From Pegea sp. RAD2-039 (taxonomy: Eukaryota > Chordata > Thaliacea > Salpida > Salpidae), in assembly GCA_034620365.1 (NCBI GenBank), contig JAQGEQ010000192.1, positions 496,001 through 560,000 on the forward strand: a stretch of DNA of 64,000 nt, written 5' to 3'. The position numbers and the translations under genes were made by a program. Under the pieces are notes generated by a model that was not told the DNA's origin, did no database searches, and was given only the letters and a program-made list of their open reading frames with translations. Below are positions 10,600 to 24,252 of this stretch, in pieces (position 1 is the first letter of the stretch; each line of letters starts with the position of its first letter).

Positions 10600-13500
10600 T
10601 CATTTCTCCACCCCAAGCTGCACGGGAACCAGATTTTCCACGACCAGGTTGAAGTCTGTCAAATTTAAACCATAGCTGATTGGATAGAAATATTTTGGAT
10701 TCAATCACCGGAAGTCATCAGGCAGATATTGGTTTAGATTAAAACATCTTCGTGATTCTTCTAACTGTTTCATAAAATCAGATTTGTCGTTTCCATAGCC
10801 ATTGAAAATGTGATCAGCAAATAAGAGTTTGCCTTTACAGTAGATCTGGTTGTAAAATCAAGTTTTTAAAGAAACTAATTTGATAATAAATTATTTAATT
10901 TGATATAATTCAGATTATATTCATAACTTGTTAATTAAAATGAGTTTTTTTTTGTTTATCAAGTTTAATTATTTTTCATTTAAGAGTTAGTTGATGTGAC
11001 AATAAATAAACTGACTAATGTTATTCCGGGAACAACGTTGTGTCTTTCCAACAATAAAGGTGTTGAACGATTTGCTGATTGATTTGCAATTGCTAAATCA
11101 TACAGAAGAATCTTATATCGATCTTTAGCACCAGACACACAAGGCCTCACTCGATTTCTAGAAACAAAATATTTGAAGTGAAAGTTGAAGATATTAAAAG
11201 GTGAAGAGATACTTGTTGTTTTTCATATAAATTTCACGAAGCATTCTATGATATTGACTTGATTTAGGATAAAGACTGTTGATAACGCAAACTACAACTA
11301 ATTGGTCGCCATAGATAACATTTTTGATGAAGTATTCAAACTCTAGATCGTGAATGATCGGAATTTTAGTCTTACTACAATTGCAAGTGAAACAGGTTCT
11401 TGATGGTGAATATCCAGAATTAGATACTGAAAATAAAAGTTGTTGAAAGATAAAAAGGATGTTTATTTGTTACTTATAGATTCAATCTCTGCTCTTGTAC
11501 AACTAGGACACGATTGAGAAGATGAATCTAACTGTTGCTTATGATAAGCTTGCTTGTTTAAATGGTTGATGCTCCAGTCTGAACGATATCTGTTCATGAT
11601 GCTATGAAATACCTCAGAAAGATCTTTTTTTGCAGATAAATCCCTAAATGATGTCTCTAAGAAATTAATTGAAGATTTCGTCATCAATTTGAAGTAGAAA
11701 ATCAGTAAAAATTACTTTTTCTTTGTAGAGAAGTAGAAGTCTTTCTCAAAGTATTTCTTCTTTTTGCTTTATCATTCTTAGCAGGGAACGGTAAAGATGA
11801 AGACTAAAATAGGTCTTAAATGATAGAACTTGAAACTGCTACATCATTTCAACTTACAAATTTCAATCTTTCGATGTGTTCTGGAGGTGCTGAAGGACTT
11901 CTGAAAGACTGGAAACTTTGGTCCTCTTTATTGATAACTTCTATCTGATTGATAGCCACTTTTTGAATCCTTGCACTTTGAGCTCGTCTGTTGTAAGATT
12001 GAATCTGAAAAATTTGAAGATTAAGATCTTCTAATCAAGATCTTGAATTGATCACTTGTGCTCTATTCTTCAAATTCTTTAATTCAGGTGACGGAATGTT
12101 AAGAAGTTCTCTATAACTTTCCATCCAATCTCCAATGATCATCTTCGTCTTCTTCTTAAGTCTTTCCATCTCAGCAGCTGCTGTTGATTCATATTCGAAA
12201 TTTTCATCTTCAAAACTTATTCCTGTCTTCAGTTGTTTTATCTCAGCAGATTTTTTACTCTTAAAAAGAGTAGTTAGTCTTCATTGGATGCTGAAGTAGT
12301 TCTTTTACCTGCTTCTTGATTTGCTTTGGTTGTTTTTTGTGATCTATTTTTGAAACTGATCTTTCTACTAACATCTGACATAAAAAAAATAAATCTAGCT
12401 GTTATACAAAATGGCCGCAAGCAATTTTGGAACCTTTTTCACTTCATCTGATCCACCAACACGCAATTTAACTACCTCACGACGAGCACTAAATGTTAAG
12501 GTCACATGACTCTTGCTAAGAATTTTCACTTGCATCTCGGGATTTATCTTGTAAAAAATCGACTCTTTAAGCTTTTGATGTGCTCTCCTCGGCCAAAACC
12601 ATTTCTTTATCACTTCTCCAGAGTCTGATCGAATAATTCCACCCTCTTTAGTCAACATCAACCCTGGAACTCCATTCTCGCGGTAGCAAGATGACTAAAA
12701 CCCGGCAGAAGTAAGTTTTTTACCCGATGGTTTTACAACATACCTTATCAAACGGTGTAAACGTCGCCAGACATTTTTGTGTTGGTTTATCAGCAAAGCA
12801 ATTGACAAATAATTGTCCTGGTGAGTCTTTAATCACACTTGCAACCACCGCAATACATCCAGTGGTTGGATAACTACAAATTGATAGTTATTTGATGAAG
12901 TAACAAGATTTTTAGCTTACTGGATTGTAATAGAACCATCTGCAAGCTGAACCATTAACTTTTCTTCATTTTCTTGAAATTGAATAACCCTTGGTTTACT
13001 TTTCCCCTTATTACCAGGCTTCCTTCAAACTAATCATTAATTTGATCTTATAACCTACTCAAGAGCTTACTCGTAAAGTTTCATTAGTTGTTCTTTGCGA
13101 CTATCACCATAATAACGAATGAAAGATTTCTTGTTATGTCCTTGCTCTTCTGCGAGCTCTTCTTCTTTTTCTCTAGAAGATCAATTTAGGATGAGAATTT
13201 TCAAAAGCTTACTACCTTTGTTTGATTGCTTCTTTTAGTTTATCAGACATCTTCAGCATCATCTTTGCTTTTTGTAGCTCTTCATCTTGTTCAAAGATGA
13301 CCCATCCTTCAGTGATTGCTTTTTTTGATATGAGACTAAAGTTAAGGGTTGAAGCGTGAAGCTTTTTCGTCGGCGCTAATCAAGGATTCAGGTTTGAAAG
13401 ATTCAGGTGGTGATCTCAACTTACCATTTTGGTTTTGGTTTTCATCTGGTTCCGTCTTCGATCCATCTAATAAACAAAAAATTATTAAAAAAAGAAAATT

Positions 13501-16500
13501 ATTTTTTTTTAATTCTTTCTTAATTTATTTTGTTCTGACATCAACTGCTCTTGCTTCTCATACAACAACACAAGTCTTTGAAGAGTTTTTTTATTTGACG
13601 AATCAAAAAGTTTAAATAATTTTCTCAACTTACTTGAGATTTCTAATCTAACACTTTCTACATACCATGTAAACTAACATCAGAACTTTGATCAATTTCT
13701 TTCACTTTCATCATTGCAAATTTATAAATAAATCTCATCTTCATACTATCAAATGATTCTTTATATTTGGATATGTATTCTTCTTGATATTTCTTCGACA
13801 GAAAACTTTTTTTTGTTGAAACTTTTAAATCTGTTAAATAATTTCACTAATATACGAAAACTTTGAAACCATTTGATTTTAATTCCAAAGTTTGAAAAAA
13901 ATGTTTAAGAAATCACCTGAATTTTCAAAATTTTTTTCAGCTGTCAATATTTCTAATAATTTCATTTTTGTCGGACTTTTATGAAGAATATTTCCTTTTG
14001 AATCCTTAAATACATCAGCTGTAATTATCAACAATTGATTGCATCTTCTTTTACTTTCAATTTTATAGCTTAAAGTTACGTTTTAAATAAATCCAAAATA
14101 TGTTATAACTAAATTACTTTCAATATTCAAATTGAAATAATATTCTTTTATTCAGTTGATAAAATTAAAAGTTTTATTTTATATAAAGTTAAAGTTTGAA
14201 TTTTTGAAGATATACCAAAAGTTTGATGGTTAGGTTTAGCTTGCCGGTCTGCATGAGTTATTATCTCAGGTTGATTAGTCTGCTTCTCTATCTGACGAAC
14301 TTTTTCTACATTAAAAAGTCTTAATTGTAATTCTGTAGTATTATCAATTTATTTGAAGTATTTGATAAAAGACCTCGTAAAATCTTCGCCATTCTCCGAT
14401 ACTGTCTTCCCTCTTCTCTCAAATGATGTGCCATTTGAGCTCTTTTCGCTTTTTTAAACAACGATTGCAAATATTCTAAAAATATTTAAAAATTTTATAT
14501 CTAGTGTCAATTTATCATTGGCGAAATTTTACATGAAATTATAAAAGATAATTTACAAATTCTACAGACTTTCTGTTCGAGTTGGTTTCCTTTTTTTCAT
14601 AATCAACATACTCATAACTTCCAATTCATCTAAGTGAGAACGTTTTGATTCTTCCAGTTTTTCAAACTCCTTAATACGATCTGTAAAATATCTATTGATT
14701 AGCATAGCTCAATAATTGTTAGATTATTTTTAAATTAATTCTACTGCAGCTTTGATACTTTAAATATTTAATCAAATCACCTTGAAATGGTTCTGGAAAA
14801 ATTGACATATCTACATTTGATTCCCGAAGTTTTGATAAAGAAGGAGTAGAAAATTCTCTTCTAATAGGTCCATCCAACACTTGGTCCACATCTGTTCAAA
14901 AATTTTTTTAATGAGGGTTCAATCAGTTGTTTACATACCTATAGAAAACCTGATCGATTTTCTGTGGAAAGACTGAGATTTTGATTTTCCAATTGGCTCT
15001 GCAATACATTTGTTTCAACATAGATAGTAATTTAAAAACTTTTTTAAACAAAAGCTGATTTGTTTTATTATTTAAAGTTGATCAACTTAAAAAGTTACTC
15101 ACCAATATTTTCTAATTTTAATTTGGTTGTTTCTTTGTCACCAAGAAAGAATTGTTCTGAAAAAAATTTCAAATTTCTGTTTAATCTTGCTGCGAGAGCG
15201 TTAGATAAAACATTTCTTTTCCTTTTTTTATTATTTTTTTTTGAAGAGAATTGTTTCTGCAATTTTATAGTGAGCTCTTTTTGATCTTGTAGAAACTGTT
15301 TTTTTTCCTCACTAATCATTTCCTTTAGTTTAGCTTTTTTCATTGTCATCTGAAAGGCTTCTTTTTTCCCTAAAACAAATCAAATCTTATGAGTATAATC
15401 TTTTAACTCAATCAAGTTAATCACTACTTCTGTTTATAATCGAGCGTCTTTCCTTCTTTTTCAGTTTCTCGTCCATTTTTTTATAATTTTGGAAAAACGT
15501 TTTAATAGCAGCCAGATTCATGTTTGCTTTCTTCTCATTTTCTTCTTTGACTAATTCTGGAAATATCATAATTTTTGAACAAAATGTTTTTCTTTGAAAA
15601 CTTTTTATACCAATTTCAGAACTGTTATTCATTTCTTTAAAATATTTCATTAAAAAATTTAGTTTTTGTTCTTCAGATTTATTTCGTGAATTCCGTTTTA
15701 AGTTCTTTAAAACTGAAAATAACAATTTGTTTTGAAAATTACAATCAAATGTATTTTTAATAACTAGTTGTACTCACTTGTAACTATATTTTCAAGTTTA
15801 TCTTGTTTAATTAACCCTTGTTTTGAAGTTTCATTTTTACTTCTGATTTTCTTTTCATTATCTTTCATTTTAGAATTGGCTTTAGACTTTAAAAATTCTG
15901 TGGTAAACCAAATTGTATTTAGATGAAAAATTACTTTATGGGAACTTACCCAGTTTTGATAAGCTAGCCTTAAATTCAGTATTTAATTTTGAGAAATCTA
16001 AATAGAAAATTGAAAAATTAGAAGAAAATATTAAAAAAAAAGTCTTTAAAATACTTTACCTGATGATGATTTAGTTTCTAAATTTTCTGGAGTTTCTGAT
16101 ACATCAGATTCTTTAGTAAAAAAAGTAAAATTTTGATTTAATCGAAATCACTCAAAGATAAATTAATTTTTAACATATTTATTTAAAATAAAAAAAAGAT
16201 AAATTTACTTTTCGGTGTTTCTTTTTCAAATAGTAACTCTAATAAATCATTATATGACTCGTTTTGCAGGCCTTCTTGTTTAATCCATTTTAATATTTGG
16301 TCTTTTTCGTTGTTTTCATTATTTCCTGAAAATGAAAACTAATTTAAGATATATAAATTCATAAATAAAAATCTTACCTTTATCTGCAAAACCTTCGGTT
16401 TGTCTTTCAAACTTATCAATATTTTTCAATCTACCTAAATATACTTTTCTAAGTTTATTTCTAGCATTTCTAACTTTTCTAATCTTTTTTATTTAAATGA

Positions 16501-17799
16501 TTTATATAAACAATTTCCAAAAGTTACAATAAACTGTTTTATCTTTCAATTTAATTCTAATAAACCTCACACCTAATCTCCTCTTATATTTTTCATATAA
16601 CCTTCTATCATAAATTATTTTAAAATTCTTTAGCTTTTTTTTCGGAATAATTATTCTTTCTTCTTCATTTTCAAATTCTATTTTATCTATAAAAATTTTA
16701 TAAATTAATTTGAATTCTTCAAACTAAACTTTATTAACCCCTTTTTTTGAATTCTTCATATAAACGAACTAACTTAGGACTCAAGTAATATGTTGTTGGC
16801 CGAACAATTTTTGGGGAAACATCTTGCTCTAAAATATTTAGATTTTTTTTAAATTTATTCACTAAAAAAATAAACTTGTAACAAAATATTAAAAAAAAAA
16901 TTTATATCTAAAAAATTTCAGTTCGTAAAAACCTGAATCTGAAAATGAGCTTAAATCCTCTGAACTAACAACAATTAATGGTAGATTGAAAGGGGTTCTA
17001 TGGTAAAGCTGCCTCGCAGTTTGTATCTCCATAATTCACTTTTATCAAATACTAAAATACCATCAACTAAATAAAGCATTTTTCAGTTTGCTTTGTTGCT
17101 TAGCAACACTAAAGTGGCCATTATGTACAAATAAACAATGACAATTGAAACTTTTAAAAGATCTAAAAACACTTACATGCATTTTGAGCTTTGTACGTTT
17201 GATCAATTGCTGGTAAATGTACTTTTGTAAAATCTTCTTTCTTTGACTTAAAATCATCACAATTTAAATTCAATTCGTTTGGTTGAAAGTAGTCCGGTCG
17301 AGTCGATAATGGAGCCGTTAACTGACGAAACGCTGTTGTTTGCCAGACTCGTTGAAAGTGGCTAGCACCTTTAATTAATTCATGCCATTCTTGACTCAAA
17401 AGTTTACAAATTCTGATTGGTAGAGAGTCAATTGGTTTCCCTAGCAACTGAGTTTTGTCAGTTTCATCTTCCTTTTTAGTAAACAGTTCAAGAAATTGAT
17501 TCAAATTTGCTGAGAGCTCTTTTAGTATATTTGGAGCTGCAAAAACCATTTCATCAAATTGGAGCTTTTGCTGGTCTTCAATTTCGTTGCTTAGAGACAC
17601 AGAGCTTCGAGACGTTTCCTCGTTAACGATATTTGGTAACCATGAATCGCGTAATTTGAGCGTTTCGCGACGCATTGCTTCCGGTTCTTCTTCGTCTTCA
17701 TTTTCAGTTTTTTGATTTTGCCGCTTGAGTAAATGTTTAATGTCTTGCTTTCCTAGAAGCGAAGCAACTTTAGGGTTGATGTTGGCATATTTGAAATAA
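10600..17799 (-). CDS. C3orf20-like: C3orf20-like protein with FAM194 domain (many exons; upstream part incomplete)
   Basis: Fifteen downstream exons join in phase: 13425-13466, 13216-13375, 13071-13172, 12921-13022, 12744-12873, 12434-12694, 12309-12374, 12056-12259, 11858-12004, 11716-11803, 11474-11656, 11213-11426, 11016-11157, 10709-10845, 10600-10675. They encode a FAM194-type region (ADGSITIHYPTTGCIAVV, later GGIIRSDSGEVIKKWFW), then LEFEYFIKNVIYGDQLVVV, LLERHNVVPGITLIY and FADHIFNGYG, and end LGVEK. A large exon at 17177-17799 encodes the N-terminal helical region (APNILKEL, LPIRICKLLSQEWHELIKG), which resembles the C3orf20 N-terminus. Between 13,500 and 17,000 lie further Lys/Glu-rich exons (for example about 14213-14310, 14370-14480, 15095-15349, 15417-15725) whose joins I could not all close. 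The family is poorly characterised. A role in cilia or sperm is only a guess. Introns are mostly about 45-60 bases. Confidence 0.75.
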
Positions 17800-18750
17800 C
17801 TGAAACAAAAAATTAAGTTTTTGTGAAATTTTTTTCTTGAAGGATTTCACTCAAAAAATGTCAATAAAAAAAATGTTAAATTAAAGGTTAAAAAAAGGGG
17901 CTGAAGCTCAAACAAATTTCAAAGCTTTTGTGATTACTTTAGGAGCTAAATCAAACTTCTTTTATTTAATTTTTAGGGTAGAAAAACCTATTTTTAAACA
18001 AACTCTGAAATTTACCGCAAATTTTTTGGTAGTTCATGAACTTCTTTTCTCTTTCTTCTATAATTTCGAGGGTTATTTCGCTGTTCGTGAAAATACAGAG
18101 ACACAGTATCTTCAGAACTATTTATTTCATTCATCATAAAATAATTTAAACAATTTTTACTGCGATTTTAATACCAGCAGTTTTTCAATTCTTTTAAGAA
18201 TACTTTTTAATATCAAATCATAACATCTAATACATAAAAACTCTGATTTAAATCTTGTTAAAAAAAACAAAGCTTTAAAATGAATACAATTTGAATCACA
18301 ATTTTATAAGACTTCAAACTCTACTTCAACAACCATTTCTTTAAGTTAGCTATCATTTAATCTATTTCTGATTGTAAGCTAAAAACATAAGTTTTTTAAT
18401 GAATTACAGTTGGTATAATAGAAACCATTTTTAAACCAATTTCCACTTAATTTTTCAACAAGCAGTTTATTAATAGAACTAAAATTAAGTTTAATTTAAA
18501 CAAAAAAGTATTATTCAAATTTTAGTCGAGAATAAAGCAATTTAATTAATTATAACTAGTTAAATACTAAAAATCTTGAATAAAAATCATTACTAATTAA
18601 AACAAGTAAATAAAAATAAAAGCAATTAAAAAATAACTTATGAAATATACAATTTAAATTGAAATGTTTTCTTAACCTAGTTAGAATATAATCAATTTTT
18701 TTACTATTCAAACTTTCTTCTCACTTTCTTAAACAGAAAAGTATCTTTAC

Positions 18751-18819
18751 ATTCAATTCTGAACAACATTGTTCAGTGTCTGAAACGACAAAAGACTTAA
18801 GTATCTTAGCAACAGACAT
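18751..18819 (-). CDS. Candidate first coding exon of the C3orf20-like gene
   Basis: An ATG at 18819 opens MSVAKILKSFVVSDTEQCCS, followed by a GTAAAG donor-like site after the AAT codon. It lies about 950 bases upstream of the 17177-17799 exon. The phase (0) does not match the acceptor phase of that exon, so at least one more exon or another splice site is needed. This is weak evidence. Confidence 0.25.
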
Positions 18820-19582
18820 GTTTAGACCAGCTCGAAGTTGGAATTACTACAAATAGTTATACAAATAAAATATTTTGAATAAATCTTGTAACTTACTTGC
18901 AACCTTAAAAAGATCTGTAAATAATTTATGAATTTTGGTTATTATTATTATAACTCCTTTGTTGGCTAAAATCGATTTTTTACCAAAATATTTAGACAAG
19001 CTCAAAAGTTTGTGAGATTAACTTATATTTTAAAAGCATTACAAATCCTTAAATGGTTGTTAAAAGAACTGGAGTTACTAAAAATATTAAATTTGATAAA
19101 TATTTAATAAAATTATTTGATTTCTAGAATAATTTTGTTTGATTTGATTTGGATTAAAAAAAATATTAACTTTTATATTCTTTCAAATTGGATATTACTT
19201 TTTTCTATTTAGAAATCTGTTTTTAGTTTGAACAAACTTTTGATTTAACAATTCTTTAAAATCTAATAAAAATGAACAAATTGATATTTTTAATTTTAAT
19301 GTTCTGTAACTAAACAATAGCAGCATATTCAAAATACAAATTCACAAATTAATTTTTAGTTTCCACCTAAAAAATCATCAACTAAAGATTACTTTTGTGG
19401 ATCTATACAAGCAAATCTTGTACAAAATCCAAATTGTACAACTTTCAACATGTGAAGTTGCTTTCAAACATTTCAAATTTTCAGGAAAATTTTTCATTAC
19501 AAGACAAACAAAATAAATAAACAAAGAAAAAGACAAACAAACGAATAGTAACAACCACAAGATCTTCTAAATCTTAATTAAT
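18820..19582. other. AT-rich gap between two minus-strand genes
   Basis: This lies between the vezatin 3' end and the 5' side of the C3orf20-like gene. It would hold the vezatin 3' untranslated region and the next promoter. A 60-codon ORF at 19378-19560 is hydrophobic low-complexity sequence, which I do not accept as a gene. Confidence 0.5.
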
Positions 19583-22500
19583 TCACTCAGACACAAAACT
19601 CTCTGTTTCTACAGATCTATTTTTGGCCATTTCAGCTGCTGCAGCCGCTAGAGATTGCGAGAAACCGATTCCTAATCCACAAGTAGCGTCTTTTTCATCA
19701 TTTTCATGAATCTCAACACTAGGTGGCGTATTTTCGAAAGGAGAATAAGGATTTGTTTTGAGTCGTTCGTGACGTAATCGACGCGATGAAGGTTTTCTAT
19801 GACGTACCACAGGACGTGAAAAAGAATTTGAAATATATTTTAAATCTTCTTCTTGAGATTCGTAAGTGAAGATAGAAGTCTTCAGAACATCGAGAGTATC
19901 TTTAGAGACACGAGACTTATAAGATGGGAAAAGTTTACATTTCCGCTCTTCTCGCTCCTTCACGCTCGTCTTAACAGCTAAAACCGACTGAAGCTCTTTG
20001 ATAATCTCTTGCGACTTTGAATAATCTCTGAAATCTTCTTCTTCATCAAAATTATTATTATTTTCTTCCACATCAACTCCATCTACAATAGCTTCGAATA
20101 CCTACAAACCAAAATAATAAAAAAATCAGAATATTTTCATCAAATAACTAGATGGACCACATAGGTCACCAAGTGCTGGACAACTGCGCCAGGCGTTGTT
20201 GGGTCAGATAATTTTAAAGTTTAGGACACTAACTTGATCTTGATTATCTTAATTATTTGATAAGTTTAAAGATCAAATCCCTGATAAGGAGATTAGGGCG
20301 GGGATTTTTTGTGAGTAATGTTTGTTCTAATGACATTGTTGCTTGTAAACAAGATGAATTGATGTTAAACATAATACCTGATCTTCAACATAATCTAGTT
20401 CATCTTCATCTTCAAATTTGATGGTTTCATCAACTTTATCAACTACTGATGGTGGTGATTGTATCTTTTTAAGACTTTCGGATTTAATCTCTTTTTTTGA
20501 ATCATATTTTAGCTCTTTGGAACATTGTTGTAAACAATCAGAAGCAACATCAATGTGGTGTTCAATATTTTCTAAAATTCCTACCAAATAAAGAAATTAT
20601 TTTTTTAAATGTATAAATTGAAACATCAGGAAGAAAAGAAAACGTTTTTTACTTGTATCTAAAAATTGGCATCTATTATAAAACAATATCTGAATAAGTT
20701 AATTTTATAAAGTTATATTTAATTATTTATTTTCATCTTGAATAAAACCACAAATAATTGAAATATTTTAAAGATTTTCACAAACCAGTTGCATAATTTT
20801 CATCTTCTTCATCTGCTTTCTCTTTTAATCTATCATGAATTTCAAGCGACCTAAAATACAAGTTTATTAATATGATCAAATTCAATTTTACAAATTTTAT
20901 ACTTTTATAAAACTGATGTTTCATACACAAAACAATTTACTTCCAAAAAATTAAAAAAAACTTCAAACATTGCTTTTAAATTATTTATCGACTAATCTAA
21001 CCAACATTTCAGGTAAATATATTTGATTTAAACTAAATTTCTTATGTCAAAAATAACTTAAAAACTACTTGAGAAAGTTTAAAGGTTTGTAAATTCAGAT
21101 TTACATTAATGTTGCATTCCTTAGGTGAGCTTGAAGACTTTGTAGATGAAGCAAAAAAGCAGTTGTGTTTTGTTTCTTTTCACCTTAAAATATTTCAACT
21201 TGGATGTTAGCAGCATATCACAAAATAGTTTTTACTATCTTATTGATTTTTCCTATAGTTAAAAAACTTTGAACGAAATACACTCGTTTGTTTACTGATT
21301 ATTTCTCTTTTTACACAATTCTTATATTCAACAGAATACTGAAAGTTTGTAGTATTGTTGATTTTATTAAAATCATTTTATGCAATCTACAGGTTTACTT
21401 TTTGATTTTAATCTTAAACTAAATGTTTACTAGTTGCAAACATGTCAAGCTAGCAGCAAAAACAAATGAGTTCACGTCAATATTTACCACCAAATGATTT
21501 GCAAGTTGTTTCTGACTTCACTTCAGTGATATATTTGTACATATCTAAACAACATTGAACTGATTGAATTGAACTTGTCATAATTTCGAGAGGTTCAGAT
21601 AAAATACTGATTATATTCAGTAACAAACCTTGAAAATATTGTTTTAAAATTATGATTTATCAGCTTATGAAACAGACCATGTTTTGAAAGGTCCCAAGTG
21701 GAAGTTGACAATGAAATAAAGATATGAGTAACAAGCTCAGATACTTGCCTCTTTAATAAATTGTTTAATGATTTTAAAGAAGCAAGTGAAAAACCATCGC
21801 TTGCTACAAACATTTCCAACATATCCGTCTACAATAAAACATATTTAAAGATTAGAATTAGGATTTCAGTGGACTTACAGCTGTTAGACAAGGATCAAGG
21901 TTCTCTAGGACTTCTTGAGAAATTGTTCGATGATTTTTAGTACAATTGAAGCCTTCAGGCAAGTACGGATCAAAAGCAAGAGTAGCTTGACGACATTTGA
22001 GGTATATTTGAGATGTTGTTTTTAAGAGGAGAGACCTTAAACGTTCACATCTTCTTTTTTTTGTTCTGTTTACTTCAGATTGTTCTAATCGTGCAGCAGG
22101 AATTGAACTATTCACCCTTTAAATGAAAAAAAATAAAAACCACGTAGTGTTAGAATATGAAACTGACAACCGGTATCCAAGATTAACAACTTCCAGCTCT
22201 TGAATGAGCCGGATACTCCTTCGAGAGACAGAGATATATTTAAAAGATAAATGTAAAAGATTTTTGATGACTGAAAAATTTGATTGAAGTTTTTTTTTCC
22301 AAATTTCTTTAGCAATCTAAAAGTTAAAAATTTCTTGAAAAACTGAATTTTAGAGAAAAAGTTGTCTTACTTTCAGGCGAGCGTTGAATATGATGTAGAT
22401 GAAAAAAAATATAAAAAGAACTGCTTGTATATAAAGGGGCAAGATTAGAGAGAATATATTGAAGTATAATAAAGATAAAAGTACAGCAAAAATAGTTGAC

Positions 22501-24252
22501 CATCTAAAAGAAGTAATCAAATTCAAAAAGATTGATTTTTATTTGCTTTTTACAACAGAAATTAAGTTGCTTCAGGCTATCAATTACTAACCTTAGAATG
22601 CTAGAACTGATTGGTTCATCTTTTTTATTTGGTTTTTCCATTTTTTCTTTTCGAACAATATCAACAAATATCTGAGGAGTTTGAAGACAAAGAAAGTCAA
22701 GATCTTCATCTAAGATGACTTTACTTCCAACTATTTCCTGACCATATTTGAAATAATAATCATGACTCTAAAAACGAAAAAAGCTTTTTAGTTCACACTT
22801 GACAACATTTTTTAAATAATTGCTTAGAGACAAGAAGCTATAAATACTTTGACAGAAATATTTCACGAAAATATCATTTGATATAAATGTTTAAAACTAA
22901 CCACTTTACCCAGGACAGATTGAGTTATTGGAAATATGCTAGATACTTGATTTCTAAATTGTTTCCATTTGCATAAAAGGAAAGACTAAAATTGTAAAAG
23001 TTATTTGATTAATTCACCTTTAGAATTAATATTCTAAATATTAAAATATCAAAATTAATATTAAATAATAATTGATGCTTATAAATTGTAAAATAATCTT
23101 TAGTACCAACATGCTAAAATATAAAATTTATTCAGCTATCATATAAATATTACACAAAACTTTTAAATATATTTTTAGTAGACTATAAACTATTATAGGA
23201 GTCTATCTTACATTTATAATTTACAGAATACAAACTATAAAACAATTTAAATATTTATGACAAATGTTAAATTTAACTTATAATTATGCCAAAAATCTAA
23301 GATTTACAAAAAGTATTACTTTTATGATAAACTAAATAGCTAAGAATTAAGTTTAAAATTTATAACAAAAGACAATTTCATTTAAAACATCAAAAAAAGT
23401 AATTAAACCATAATAAAATTTTGTTACAAATTTTATCAAAATAATTATATAAAAATTAGATAAAACAATTTAATTTCTTAGTAATCAAATATTATATATA
23501 ATTGAGTTAGTAGTTATAATTTTGATAATAGTTAACTAGTTTTTTAATTATTATTATTGATTAAATTATTAAACTAATTATTTTAAAACATTCATACAGC
23601 TTTTAACTTACTTTTATAGTTGTTGTTATAAACTTAGATTTAAATTCATAGTTTTCAGGTTTTTTAAGGTAATAATTTGTTATATAGCCATCATCATTTA
23701 AACATAAACTATTCAAATATTCTTGAAGAGGCGAACCCTATGATTTAAAAAGCTGTAATAAAAACTATTAACACAAAAAGTTGAATTTAAACACACTAAA
23801 ACTAAAAATAAATTAACCTGTAAATACAAATTTCTAATAATTGTTAGAATGTTTTAAAAATCATAAAATGTGTAAAGTTGTTTTATATACTTTTCATATA
23901 ATACATTATTCATGAAGAATTTTCAATAAATAAAAGCACTTAAGATAAATTTTATAAATCAATATTTCTATCATTTATAATTAGTTTTTCTCTCTTATTA
24001 AGATTAAATGTATTATCAATAACTACATCTTATATCATATAATAATTTTTAAATAATAAAGTTCTTAAAGTTACTTTTAAAATAAAAATGAATAATTGAA
24101 AAAAAAATCTAAAGCTTTATAAGAATTATACAAAGATTATTTTTAATCGTTTATAAGCTTTGATTAAAACTACTAACCTTAGTGACAACAGGGTTGTCAG
24201 CAGAGGTTTCCTGTTTAACTTTATCATCAAGGTCCATTAAAGATAAATTCAT
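19583..24252 (-). CDS. VEZT: Vezatin homologue, 13 exons
   Basis: Vezatin is a two-pass membrane protein of adherens junctions and other membranes that binds myosin VIIa and controls dynein-linked transport. Exons in transcript order: 24178-24252, 23612-23737, 22902-22985, 22592-22767, 22371-22503, 22168-22316, 21879-22116, 21678-21828, 21488-21628, 21105-21183, 20786-20850, 20378-20580, 19583-20101. All phases close, giving 712 residues against about 780 in human. Diagnostic segments: SPLQEYLNSLCLND near the N-terminus; a hydrophobic hairpin at about residues 154-198 (WSTIFAVLLSLLYF, then LFIFFFIYIIFNARLK); SIRLIQELEVVNLGYRLV; DGFSLASLKSLNNLLKRQV; a C-terminal EIIKELQSVLAVKTSVKERE; and the final Ala-rich GFSQSLAAAAAEMAKNRS. 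The start Met precedes an acidic leader. A possible extra 6-nt exon at about 20655 was not needed. Confidence 0.93.

Noticed and set aside
10403..10708. A 101-codon minus-strand ORF with a Gly/Arg-rich product
   Set aside because: The true exon (10600-10675) uses another frame on the same strand, joins in phase to the upstream exon (PDDF then RYGLNLTDFN) and ends in a stop. The Gly-rich product is a frame shadow.
21607..21628. An apparent 22-nt intron in vezatin (and similar 23-29-nt candidates elsewhere)
   Set aside because: A better donor 29 bases upstream (CATG/GTCTGT) with the acceptor at 21629 gives a 49-base intron, closes the phase and restores the sequence expected for vezatin. In the Ig gene a 41-base intron likewise replaces 23-28-nt candidates.
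22112..22315. 67-codon ORF reading past the vezatin exon
   Set aside because: It is a different frame on the same strand over exon 22168-22316. The exon frame gives SIRLIQELEVVNLGYRL, which matches the family.
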